Of a stretch of 64,000 bases of DNA, positions 33,881 through 44,486 are shown in pieces. The notes beneath the pieces are model-generated. The model was not told the origin of the DNA. It saw only the letters and a list, made by a program, of their open reading frames with translations, and ran no database searches. Each line of letters begins with the position of its first letter. Within the stretch, counting starts at the first letter, position 1. The translations under genes and the position numbers were made by a program. Source of the DNA: Megaustenia siamemsis (lineage: Eukaryota > Mollusca > Gastropoda > Stylommatophora > Ariophantidae); NCBI GenBank assembly GCA_032433765.1, contig JAVIAB010000092.1, forward strand, positions 39,383,718 to 39,447,717. Reading direction: 5' to 3'.

Positions 33881-35224
33881 TCATTTGTCAGTTTGGTGCA
33901 CCTATAGTCAGTTTGGGTAAGTGGTCATGTTGGGTCATCTGTGGTCATTTGTCAGTTTGGTGCACCTATAGTCAGTTTGGGTAAGTGGTCATGCTGGGTC
34001 ACCTGTGGTCATTTGTCAGTTTGGTGCACCTATAGTCAGTTTGGGTAAGTGGTCATGTTGGGTCATCTGTTGTCATTTGTCAGTTTGGTGCACCTATAGT
34101 CAGTTTGGGTAAGTGGTCATGTTGGGTCATCTGTGGTCATTTGTCAGTTTGGTGCACCTATAGTCAGTTTGGTTAAGTGGTCATGTTGGGTCAATTGTGG
34201 TCATTTGTCAGTTTGGTGCACCTATAGTCAGTTTGGTTAAGTGGTCATGTTGGGTCATCTGTGGTCATTTGTCAGTTTGGTGCACCTATAGTCAGTTTGG
34301 GTAAGTGGTCATGTTGGGTCACCTGTGGTAATTTGTCAGTTTGGTGCACCTATAGCCAGTTTGGGTAAGTGGTCATGTTGGGTCATCTGTGGTCATTTAT
34401 CAGTTTGGTGCACCTATAGTCAGTTTGGGTAAGTGGTCATGGTGGGTCATCTGTGGTCATTTGTCAGTTTGGTGCACCTATAGTCAGTTTGGGTAAGTGG
34501 TCATGTTGGGTCATCTGTGGTCATTTGTCAGTTTGGTGCACCTATAGTCAGTTTGGGTAAGTGGTCATGTTGGGTCATCTGTGGTCATTTGTCAGTTTGG
34601 TGCACCTATAGTCAGTTTGGGTAAGTGGTCATGTTGGGTCATCTGTGGTCATTTGTCAGTTTGGTGCACCTATAGTCAGTTTGGGTAAGTGGTCATGTTG
34701 CGTCATCTGTGGCCATTTGTCAGTTTGGTGCACCTATAGTCAGTTTGGGTAAGTGGTCATGTTGGGTCAATTGTGGTCATTTGTCAGTTTGGTGCACCTA
34801 TAGTCAGTTTGGGTAAGTGGTCATGTTGGGTCATCTGTGGCCATTTGTCAGTTTGGTGCACCTATAGTCAGTTTGGGTAAGTGGTCATGTTGGGTCACCT
34901 GTGGTAATTTGTCAGTTTGGTGCACCTATAGCCAGTTTGGGTAAGTGGTCATGTTGGGTCATCTGTGGTCATTTGTCAGTTTGGTGCACCTATAGTCAGT
35001 TTGGGTAAGTGGTCATGGTGGGTCATCTGTGGTCATTTGTCAGTTTGGTGCACCTATAGTCAGTTTGGGTAAGTGGTCATGTTGGGTCATCTGTGGTCAT
35101 TTATCAGTTTGGTGCACCTATAGTCAGTTTGGGTAAGTGGTCATGTTGGGTCATCTGTGGTCATTTGTCAGTTTGGTGCACCTATAGTCAGTTTGGGTAA
35201 GTGGTCATGTTGGGTCATCTGTGG
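33881..35224. repeat. 64-bp satellite array, about 21 copies, with a 576-bp higher-order repeat
   Basis: The unit starts cagtttggtgcacctatagt, continues cagtttgggtaagtggtcat and ends gttgggtcatctgtggtcat plus ttgt. Rare variants (cacctgtggtaatttg at 34320 and 34896; catggtggg at 34438 and 35014) recur exactly 576 bp apart, which is nine units. A nine-unit block has therefore been duplicated. Confidence 0.95.
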
Positions 35225-35515
35225 TCAGGTGTCAGTTCGGATCAGTGGCCATTGATAAGAATTGGATGAGTTTGAATCGTTGGTTTCTTTCTGGTGAATT
35301 TGGGTCATTGCTCAGTTTTTTATTCACTCGTCGTCATTGGTCAGTTTTTGTTCACTTGTGGTCATTGGTCAGCGGTCGTTATGTATCTTCATTTCTTGCA
35401 GACATGACATTACGGAAGCAAGTCATGAAGAAGGCATGGAGAGCCCTTGCCTGTTTTATTTGACTTGGTTGTACTGTATCTTAGCCACTAGACGAGATAT
35501 GCACCGCATTAGTTT

Positions 35516-35560
<45 letters not shown>

Positions 35561-35563
35561 CTC

Positions 35564-36642
35564 TGCACTTCCGTTGTAAAGCTTGTGCATCTAGGTCAGG
35601 TTCTCTCGATCGCTGCAGAAAGTGCATTCGGGATCTGATTAATTTCGGTTTTCCATTGCACTTTTGTGCATTAAAGTAAAAATTATGATCTACTTATTAC
35701 ATCTGCGCCGCTAACGCGAAGTTGTACGCCGTCAACAGTCCCTTTTGTGACAAATCATGTTTTGTGAATGAGACCTTCCACTGTCTAGACTTGATCTGTG
35801 CTTTACGTCATATTGGTGCTGTTCATGACCGTTGTTGGAATTCCTTGACACAAGTTATTTCCATGTTACTTATTAATGTAAACTGCTTCGTCAGTCGCAG
35901 TTTTATCTCTTTAGGAATTTGCACCGTGTTTTGTTCGTCTTATGTTGCTTTCACTAGAGTAATCAGGAATCTGAAGCGAGCGAAATTGTTGTGAGTAAGA
36001 CATTTTTGTTGCTACGTCATCGTAATGGCGTATATACCTAGATCGGTCGTACGCTAATCTTAAGGTATGTTGTTTGATGTGCGACGGGGATAATCTGACG
36101 ATGAACTGTGTGTCTATATGTTCGGAATTGGAGTCAACAACGATGACCTAACATCATCAAGCGCTATAACTTTTTAAAATTAATACGACGATCATCATTT
36201 TCAAGAGTACGTGAACTTCCATGGTATATGGTGGACAGGCGGCGGGAACATTGAAGGCTATGCATGAAAAGTGTTCCTTGTTTCAGTTTCCTCATATTCC
36301 AAGTCCGGTTTCTTGCAGGAGCTACTGAGTTAAGTGCTCTGTGCACACAGTGAGCTTAGTGCCTCATCCGTTTTGATCATGTTTCGATATTCCAATTGTT
36401 TACGATGAATGATGATATCGTATGACAGGGAGCAGTTGGCTGTGTTCACTTTTTGCGCGCTTTTGCCTTATGTCTTTTGGCGTGTGCTGAGACTGTTACG
36501 ATGGGGACTATAGTTACCTTTCTTTGTTTGAGATATGAGATATTAATTCGGATGATTACGCTGGCACTGGCGGGTGAGCAATTATGGATTTAATTCGTTT
36601 GCAGTGATACCGGGCCTTCCATAACCAAATAACCAAATATAA
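35564..36642. mobile_element. 1,079-bp unknown insert in the right foldback arm, 7-bp TSD
   Basis: Interrupts arm sequence right after the (TA)n. It is flanked by atttctc at 35557-35563 and 36643-36649. It is moderately G+C-richer than its surroundings. It holds a 90-aa plus frame (35722-35994) and a 60-aa minus frame (36164-36346), neither recognised. No clear TIRs or LTR-like ends. Possible identities are a solo terminal repeat or a nonautonomous element. Confidence 0.5.
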
Positions 36643-36801
36643 ATTTCTCATTAGACCATCTAATCAATATCCCCTACTATATTACATTCGAGCTGCATTA
36701 ACAAATATCCACCATACATCAGCACTGTTGGACCGTAATATGGTAATACTTTCACACAAAGGGCACGTGTCAAACACGAAAAAATGTTTGGAGACCATTA
36801 A

Positions 36802-37066
36802 CTCTTTCCGTACGTTTCGCCGCATAGTGCACCACTCTCAATTTGATTAATGTGAACCATCGTCTATAAACTATATTCTTTTTAGATGTCTTGTATCATC
36901 TTGGTATTGTTGAATAATAATATTACCTTGTTCAATTATCTAAACGTTCATATATAATATGTTATATCTTAGATAAATATAATATGTAGATTAATTCTTA
37001 AAACAATCAAACATTTTGTCTCTGAAATCCCTTCCGTGGCGTTGATAACAAGCTTAACAAGAACAG
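36802..37066. mobile_element. 265-bp TTAA-flanked MITE-like insert
   Basis: Flanked by TTAA at 36798-36801 and 37067-37070 and absent from the left arm. The ends are weakly inverted (ctctttccgt against ctgttcttgt). TTAA targets are typical of piggyBac-type elements, but the terminal match is too weak to assign the family. Confidence 0.45.
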
Positions 37067-37157
37067 TTAATAGTGAAATACTTTGTTGCATTGTCTGTTT
37101 TTTAGCCGCAACGAGAGACAGACCCAGTACTATTTTATCATATACTATTACTCATAT

Positions 37158-38419
37158 ATGACACAAATATTAATAAGGATCATCATGAGACGTGTAAAGA
37201 ACAAAATAAAACCAGAAATAAGCGAGGATCAATGTGGATTTGTGGAAGGAAAAAGCACCTATAATGCAATATACATCTTAAGAACATTGATAGAAAGACC
37301 TATAGAGGTAACGTATGATCTATATATGTGCTTTACAGACTACACAAAAGCCTTTGACAAAGTAAAGCATGCGGAAATAATCAATTGGCTGGAGAAATTA
37401 AACATTGATGGCAAGGATCTGCGATTCATAAAAAAAAACATGTACTGGCAACAAACAGCAGCTATACGAATTAGCAACCAAACAGGATAATCCCAATATA
37501 TAAAACAAGGAGTCAGACAAGCCTGTGTTCTGTCACCGGATATGTTTTCACTTCACAACAAAAATATTATGAGATCAATAGTAGACAAACAAGGAATTAA
37601 AGTAAACGGTCACAACTTAAATAATTTGCGATATGCGGATGACACAGTCTTAATAGCAGAACCAGAGAATGAACTACAAGATAAAAGATAACAACAAGAA
37701 AAGTCTCAGTCTGAACAGTACGAAGACAGAAATAAGGCTCATATCGAAGAAACAATCATCACCATCATGCAGCATAAAAATAAACAGGACAAATCTGAAA
37801 CAAGTGCAAGAGTTAAGTATTTGGGCACAATAATAACATCAGATGGAAAATGTACCACAGAAATAAAACAGAATAGCTCAGGCCAAAATAGCATTTCAGA
37901 AAATGAAAAATATCTTATGCAATAGTTGCATGTCAATAGATGTGAGAAAGAGAGTTCATCGGTCCTATATAGAACCAATTCTTACCTATGGAAGCGAATC
38001 ATGGACATTAGACAAACAAATGAAAAAACAATTAGGGGACAAAAAAGATGGGATTTCTCAGAAGAATGTTGAACATTCTTCATTAGATGTCACCCTGGAC
38101 ATCTAAAAAAGACCAATGAGGAAATTCTCAAAGAGGCCAACACAAAAAGGGAGCTAATAAAAAAAAAAACATCAGAAAGAAACAATCAATATTTTTCGTG
38201 CACATCATGTAAGAGGAAAATTGCAATACTTGGTTATAACAGGGAAAAATACAAAGAAAGAGGGAACGCGGACGACAAAGAGAGATAATACTGAATAGCT
38301 TGGTGTCATGGCATGGCAAACAGTCAACAACAGAACTGATACGATGGACTGTAAATAGAAGATTGTGGAAGGACATGATCACCTACAGCCAACCGGTATG
38401 GCACATGATGATGATGACA
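37158..38419 (+). pseudogene. LINE family C copy in the right foldback arm, 8-bp TSD
   Basis: A 5'-truncated RTE element. The 135-aa frame 37083-37490 includes arm sequence at its start. The LINE part has Cys-Gly-Phe-Val-Glu-Gly-Lys and Thr-Asp-Tyr-Thr-Lys-Ala-Phe-Asp (motif A). Motif B (gtcagacaagcctgtgttctg) follows a stop at about 37490, and Arg-Tyr-Ala-Asp-Asp-Thr (motif C intact) lies at about 37630. It then decays through several indels to the (atgatg) tail at 38405-38416. The duplication actcatat lies at 37150-37157 and 38420-38427. Motifs A and C keep their Asp residues, but the frame is broken at least four times. Confidence 0.88.
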
Positions 38420-38884
38420 ACTCATATCCTGACCTATCTCTATACGTATACAACACCATTCACATGACTTACCCATTGCAACATTTTAAATTTTATTTTT
38501 ATATTAATAAAATAAAATCATTATACATACCCTACCCGTAGATAATTTCATTTTCCTACCCCTTAAATCTCTCCAATTCTCCTTAATAATATCACTTGCC
38601 GAGTGGACTATATACCTCCTTTATTGTCTCTCAATGTTTTACTATGTAACTTCTAGCGCCCCTCAGAATTGATATCCAAAAGAAACCTACATTACTACTT
38701 ATGTAGCATATCTTTTCTGGCAGTTCATACAGAAGTGATGAAGCAAGGAATGTCTGTGGCTTCTTCACTTCCAAATTGCTGAGGCGAAATATGCGTCCAT
38801 CTGTGTAAGTGAAGTTACTCTTTTCATTCTTTGTTAGAGTGTGTTAGGAAAAATGAAATAAATAATTTAACGTTAAAAATTCTA

Positions 38885-39262
38885 TTGACCTTTCGAGCCG
38901 TAGCCGGTCCATAGGGCGTAGATCCAGATACTCCCTCTCTTATCTGAACTTATTGTTCTAGCAGTTTTCAATTCTTTTAAAGATATTTTATCAAATCTCG
39001 CCATTTGTCTCTGTTCTGTGCAAGCAACTCTATCTCATTGAGGGAGCCGATTCCTGCTGCTCTTTCCTCTCTCATCAATGTTCTTCTCAGTGTCTCTAGG
39101 TCTTCCTCTTTTCCTCTTACCTGTTGTTTCCCACATGATGGCTTGCTTTACTATTCGGTTATTATCTCTTCTCATCACATGTCCAACATATGAAAAAACC
39201 TTTTCTTTATTACTGAAGATATTAGTGGCTGATGAGGTGGTTGATTTGTAAAGAAAAGCATA
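38885..39262 (-). mobile_element. LINE family G, 3' fragment
   Basis: The minus strand reads a LINE C-terminal region: Met-Arg-Arg-Asp-Asn-Asn-Arg, Lys-Arg-Lys-Arg, Ala-Ala-Gly-Ile-Gly-Ser-Leu-Asn-Glu-Ile-Glu-Leu and an ending near the ggaccggctacggctcg stretch at 38898-38914. It is frame-broken. It is the only copy in the window, so I set it apart from families A-F. Confidence 0.6.
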
Positions 39263-40092
39263 CCTTTACAAACCTATAGTACACCAATAGCAAGGTTCAT
39301 CTTTTCAACACTGAGAACGCCACCCTTCAGATATATATATATACCCCATTCTCTAGCTGCTATTCTCACAGTTGACACTTTAATGGATGCTTGGTTCATA
39401 AAGTTTCAGTAAACATATTTAGAGTGTTGATCAGTAACAAATGTTCTAGAGGGACGATTGCACCGTTTGTATCCCACAAACCCAACACTTAAATGTGTTA
39501 TAAATCTAAACTTACCTTTTACTTCAAAATTCGATTCAAGTAGCGAAAATGCAATTATTCCTTCCCCTCTAAATGCATCAATTTTATCAGTCATGATCTC
39601 CATTTAAGAGTTCATACATAAAAGAATGTGAAATATATTTAAGTTTACAGTTAATTAGGTTAAGGATGCTATGGGATGTAAGAGTTAACAGATTGAAGCC
39701 TTCCAGACAAGACAATTTTTGAATAGAAAATTTGAAAATCCCGATGAACTTAATCAATATAATTTACCTCATCAGTGTTATTAAGTTTGGCTTGGTTAGG
39801 GGACCCAGTTGTGTTCAATTTTATGAATTCTCACAGCAACAACAAAAAAACAGATAAATAAAAAATTAAGAAATTTTTACAATGCGTGTTAAAGGTCCAC
39901 GTCATAACAAACTTTTCATTGAAATCAGATTACGTACTTTTCTGATTATATGAAAAGAAAAAAAAAACCATTGAAACAACAAAGACACTATGGAACACTC
40001 GAGAAGTTGTAGACGTTTTTGAAAGATTCGTGTATTTGCCATTTTCGATTAAAATTTATTGATGTTACTCTGAAGGTTGGGTAACGATATAT
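39263..40092. other. AT-rich DNA, nothing recognised
   Basis: No supported gene. The 65-aa minus frame at 39406-39603 has no recognisable motif. Confidence 0.5.
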
Positions 40093-40094
40093 CG

Positions 40095-40161
<67 letters not shown>
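40093..40161. repeat. (TA)n microsatellite
   Basis: About 33 ta steps. Frames with Tyr-Ile repeats over it are artefacts. Confidence 0.95.
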
Positions 40162-40162
<1 letters not shown>

Positions 40163-40365
40163 ATATATATTGTTGTGGTTAGTGGAATTCAGGATCACTT
40201 TATCTTTAGTATTGAGTGTTTCAACTTTGTTTCGCCTAACGCCCATTCATTGCTTCCCCACAATAAATATTTTATTCATTCTCAAGTCTTGCATCTCTGT
40301 CTTCAACAGTCTCTTGTCCTGTCGGTATATCGTGTTTCCACTTGCCAAAGTAAAAAAAAGTAAAG

Positions 40366-40607
40366 CGCTCCGTCACGCCACGTGGCGTATAGGGAATATG
40401 GTGTTAGTGACCATAATATTTACAGACCTTCGGCATATGATTTTTGGGAGATGTGGTCAGTATTACGCCCGTGCCGCGTTACTTTCCCAGAAAAAAATCC
40501 GGTACCCATATAAAGCTGAGTAGACCCGGAAGCCGTCGGTTGGGATCGAGCCCGGCCTCTTGTCTTTTGTAGTCCAGTTCACTAACCACTGAGCTATCGC
40601 GGCTTCC
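40366..40607 (-). mobile_element. SINE1, minus strand
   Basis: A full-length SINE1 in reverse with all body blocks. The head end reads gagctatcgcggcttccc. The tail at the left adjoins an A-rich agtaaaaaaaagtaaag. Confidence 0.88.
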
Positions 40608-40854
40608 CGTGTAATATGATATATAATATATTTGTGACGTGCCTTCTAACGTGTTAAACAGAATAGACGATAGAAAGAACGAAACATGACACAATGAGTC
40701 GTCTTGAAACGTCAGAAGAGCTCCAGATCCAAGAGCTGATCACGAAAAGAAGGCTTGATGGAATAATATAAGAAACACCGTGCAACATAACAGTATGAGA
40801 AGCCAACCAAAGAGCAAAACACAGAAAATAATATCTCCCACATCTCTTGATTGT

Positions 40855-40968
40855 TGGGTATTACGCCCGTGCCGTTTACTTTCCCAGAAAAAAAATTCGG
40901 TACCCATTAAAGGCTGGGTGAACCGGAGCCTTCGATTGGGATCGAACCCTACCTCTTGTCCTTTAATT
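40855..40968 (-). mobile_element. SINE1 fragment, minus strand
   Basis: The middle and part of the tRNA-like head only, from tattacgcccgtgcc to cttgtccttta. Both ends are lost. It lies 250 bp from the previous copy. Confidence 0.8.
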
Positions 40969-41769
40969 GATTTCATTCGTCATAACCAAATTTCCTTTAA
41001 CAGAAAATAGTGATTATGTGGTCCTGGTCGATACAGGTGACCGAACAAATTATACATATGTCTATAATAATAAGTAGAAACAGTCAAAATCAAAGCATAG
41101 AGATATAAACATGATAAAAAGGCCTATAATAATACAATCAATGCAACTGAAAACAAGCAACGATCATTTTAAAAGTGGAAAGCTCTGTGGACTTTCATGC
41201 AAAATGTTATACAATAATGAGTTCATATATTGTTTCAGTAGTCGCCGATGCAATTAAAGTATTAATTTCATTTAGAGTTTAATTTGTCGCTAATTAGCTA
41301 GAATCGATTAGCACAATAAAGGTGTCTAAACAACGAAAGAAATGAGATTAATAATAAATTCACAACTGGATTAGTACTAACCACGCTTATCGCATCCAGT
41401 GAAAATTGTGATATTTTTTTCATCGATAGTGACTGTTCGTTTATTTATGCTCAATAACTAAGCATTAGATTCGTTAACTTTCAAGTTTGAATTCTCATTT
41501 CTTATATCAAATTATAATTTTGAAAATACTCATTTTAGTAGCTTGAAACCATTTTATTAGAATTCTAATCAGAATCGCACTCACTATTGATTTATTAAAC
41601 CTCGATGATACCTTATAAGCTAAAAGGTTCAGGAAAGATTACGTATATTGAAAGCAGCTACGTATGATAAAGTTTTCTCTGTGGTAAATAGAGAAAGCCA
41701 TGGAATGAGAGAGAGAGAGTAACAGAGAGAGCCAGAGAATAATTAAATTCGTTTAGAAATGTGCAAATG
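40969..41769. other. AT-rich DNA, nothing recognised
   Basis: No supported gene or repeat apart from a short (GA)n patch near 41708-41720. Confidence 0.5.
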
Positions 41770-41996
41770 TCATGTAGTAGTTTTTAATAATCTTGGTATT
41801 GACATAACAGGACCACATAATCTATACTTGCCCTGCACGCTACCGAATACAGATTTTATAAGCTTCCTGGCGTCCTCAAAAAGATAACTCCTATAATCTC
41901 TTGTCATCGTCTCTTTCTTTACAACCACGCACGATTTCCCGTAATCCTTCAGTAACTTGTTGCGTCTACGAATGAATCCTCCTGTCATCCATGGCT
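41770..41996 (-). pseudogene. Possible LINE linker remnant (Gln-Pro-Trp-Met-Thr motif)
   Basis: The 72-aa minus-strand frame continues upstream in frame to read Gln-Pro-Trp-Met-Thr-Gly-Gly-Phe. Arg-Arg-Arg-Asn-Lys-Leu-Leu follows. Pro-Trp-Met-Thr followed by a basic Asn-Lys-Leu stretch is common between the endonuclease and RT of many non-LTR elements. No RT motif follows in this window, so the assignment is tentative. Confidence 0.35.
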
Positions 41997-42094
41997 GCTA
42001 CTAGATACGATTTCTAGAATCAATCTGCCCATTTCTGAATCCACCGGAAAAGGGTTTTCTCTTAGTATAATTTATATCCAATGAAACGACTCTT

Positions 42095-42675
42095 TATTGG
42101 GCCCAATAATAGCATGAGACGTAAGATGCACCACAGATATCAAAAGTAGAATAGCTGAGGCCAAAATATCATTTCAGAAAATGAAAAACGTCTTATGCAA
42201 GATATGTATATCAAAAGAAGTGAGAAAGAGAGTTCATTGGTGCTATATAGAACCAATTCTGATCTCTGGAAGAGAATCAGACACAGCAAACAATCAAATG
42301 AAAGACGATTAGAGGTCACAGAGATATGATTTACAGAAGAATGTTGAAAGTTTCCTAGACAGCTAAAGAGACCAAGGAAGAAATTATCAAAGAGGCCAAC
42401 ACAAAAAGAGAGCTCCTAAAAAACATCAGAAAGAAACAATCAACATTTTTTTTTCGGCACATCATGAGAAGAAAAAAAGTTGTAATATTTGGTTACAACT
42501 GGCAAAATACAAAGAAAGAGAAATCGCGGACGAAAAAGATAGATAATACTAGACAGCTTGGTGTCATGGCATGGAAAATAGTCAACAACAGAACTAACTG
42601 ATACGATGCACTGTGCATATAATATTGTGGAAAGACATAGTCGCTTGAGGCAACCGGTATGGCACATGATGATGA
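42095..42675 (+). pseudogene. LINE family C, 3' fragment
   Basis: Carries the family C thumb and C-terminal blocks (gcagatatgta-like start, the ttggtgctatatagaaccaat block, aaagaggccaacacaaaaag, and the end gcaaccggtatggcacatga plus (tgatga)). It is 5' truncated after the YADD region and has several frameshifts. Confidence 0.8.
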
Positions 42676-43624
42676 CGAAGCGATTCTAGCCAGAAGGATA
42701 CATCTTGCACAAAACGATTTCAATCTCGCGTTTTGATATCAGAACTAAAGGTATCACTCATGTCAGAAGTGGAGTTTGTCACCTAAAAATAGTGTTTCAG
42801 AAAGCTGTTGAATGTCTGTGAATGTACAGTTATACGAGGCAGAATAAAGGAAAAGGACGGATGGCTGTGGGTAACGCCAGGGCAAGATGAAGTGACAGAA
42901 TCAAGAAAATTCATCACGTGACAATTGTTCAAGTTGAGGAAACTGTCAGCTGGAATATACTTCTCTCTTTCAACTGAAATGGGTAGTGAGATTAACTTCT
43001 GTAGTAAACATCTTGTTTTCTGTGAATCGCAATAGACCACACGTCTTTTCCCTTTAAACACAATTGTTCTATATAAATTTTTCCATCAGTTTTACTCTAA
43101 GTGCATTTTTATTTAATGGGGGAAAAGAGGGGTGAGAGGGTGGGGGCGAGGGTTTGCTTTAGAAATTTTTTTTTGTCGCATGCTATTTTTTTTATTTAAG
43201 ATAAACCCATTCAGAGATGTTAGGTATATTGTAACAATTTAGTCATTTCCCGTTTTCTTATAATTAATATTGCTCCAGTTTAGCAATAGGAAAAAAAACA
43301 ATGGTTTCTATAAATGAAAATATTAGTATTCCTGGTAGAGAATACAACCTTCAGGCTGCATATTTAATTACTTATCTATTGACTAAACGTCCTTAAATGA
43401 ACATTGGTTCTGTACAGCACTAATTTGCCCTTGCTCCTTTTCAAAACAAAGCCAAAAATTAATGACGTAAACCATTACACTACTGTAACAATTATTTCTT
43501 TTGAAAGCATCATTCTTTGCCTACCAGGTTTCTATTTACTAATGAAACCACATTAGATGTATATACTTATATGAGGTTAGACGAACTCTAAATGTTCTCC
43601 GATTCTAAAAAGCTCTCGAAAACC
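42676..43624. other. AT-rich DNA, nothing recognised
   Basis: Includes a short G-rich stretch at 43118-43152. The 92-aa minus frame at 42783-43061 has no recognisable motif. Confidence 0.5.
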
Positions 43625-43925
43625 TCGAATCGCCTGAATAAATCTATTCTTCTGAGTAACTCGAATCTCCTGAATACCTCTAATCTAATGAATACCTATA
43701 ATGGCCTGAATACCTAGAATGGCCTGAATGCCTCGATTCTCATGAATATCTCGAATATTCTTAACACCTCAAATCTCCTGAATATCTCGAATCTCCTGAA
43801 TAACTCGAATCTCCTGAATAACTCAACTCTCCTGAATAACTCGAATCTCCTGAATAACTCGACTCTCCTGAATAACTCGAATCTCCTGAATAACTCGAAT
43901 CTCCTGAATAACTCGAACCTTACAA
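43625..43925. repeat. 18-bp minisatellite
   Basis: The unit is ctcgaatctcctgaataa. It is homogeneous on the right (43770-43920) and degenerate on the left. The 65-aa Asn-Leu-Leu-Asn-rich frame is produced by the 18-bp period. Confidence 0.93.
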
Positions 43926-44199
43926 ATAAGAAGTTTTAAAATGTTTTTAAAAAGTGAGCAAAAATGAATTCAGCTTAAAATCGAAAGATTTGAATCGGAA
44001 AAAATGCCCTTGATGAAAACATATTATAGAAAACAGTTTTCATAAAATTTATCGACATATATTACGAGATAGTGAAATTCACCATTCAGTAAAATGAGGT
44101 GCATAATTGCAAATTAAAACATAATTCTTTATGTATATTTACATTTTCAGAGAATAATTTGGCAAACAGTATTTGAGCAACATTTCTCGTGCTTGACAT

Positions 44200-44486
44200 T
44201 TTCTTATAACAGCAAATGCTCCAAAAAGGGCAGAGAAGAGGCGATTAAAACATTCAATAAACGCTACAAAAACAGATTAAGAGGAAGACCGAGAAAGAGA
44301 TGGATAAAGGGAATACTAGAGTCACTAGGAGGAATAACACCAGAGGAGGCCAACAGAAGAGCAAAGAATCGCAGATTGTTTCTCGTCGACGCCAACGGCA
44401 GCAGAGGAAGGATATTAGAAGAAGAAGAAGAATACACACGGGATATTGCTAAGGACAAACTGACAGCATGTGCAAATGAGAGTTGA
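44200..44486 (+). pseudogene. LINE family E, 3' fragment
   Basis: The 97-aa frame 44193-44486 carries the family E C-terminus: Arg-Gly-Arg-Pro-Arg-Lys-Arg-Trp, Ile-Leu-Glu-Ser-Leu-Gly-Gly-Ile-Thr and Glu-Glu-Ala-Asn-Arg-Arg-Ala-Lys-Asn-Arg. It parallels 8.45-8.57 kb and 63.9-64.0 kb. It is followed by a gaagaag-rich stretch. Confidence 0.75.

Larger units (their letters stand above)
31125..38666. mobile_element. Foldback-like element with long inverted arms and internal satellites
   Basis: The left part (31125-32365), reversed, aligns piecewise with the right part (35225-38666). The outer ends are ctgagggacgcaagag against the reverse of ctagcgcccctcag. Further shared blocks are the gatattattaaggag block, the cctgacctatctctata block, the ttctcattagac-atctaatcaatat block, a (TA)n tract, the gacattac-aagcaagtca block, and the cagtggccattgat block at the inner end. 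With its three later insertions removed the right arm is about 0.8 kb, and without its satellite the left arm is about 0.75 kb. The loop (32366-35224) holds satellite DNA and no transposase. Drosophila FB and Galileo elements share this design of long arms with tandem repeats. I could not fix the target duplication. Confidence 0.78.
35225..38666 (-). repeat. Right arm of the foldback element, with three insertions
   Basis: Inverted partner of 31125-32365. The arm pieces are 35225-35560, 36643-36797, about 37071-37157 and 38420-38666. They are separated by a 1.08-kb insert, a 265-bp TTAA-flanked insert and a LINE C. Each insertion is shown by the uninterrupted left arm. Confidence 0.75.

Noticed and set aside
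33150..33984. Series of 66-118 aa frames with Phe-Gly-Ser-Pro-Met-Val-Ser repeats
   Set aside because: Three overlapping registers of the GGTCA-rich array are all open, as expected for low-stop repeats.
43742..43939. Asn/Leu-rich 65-aa protein
   Set aside because: 18-bp minisatellite in frame; no flanking coding sequence.
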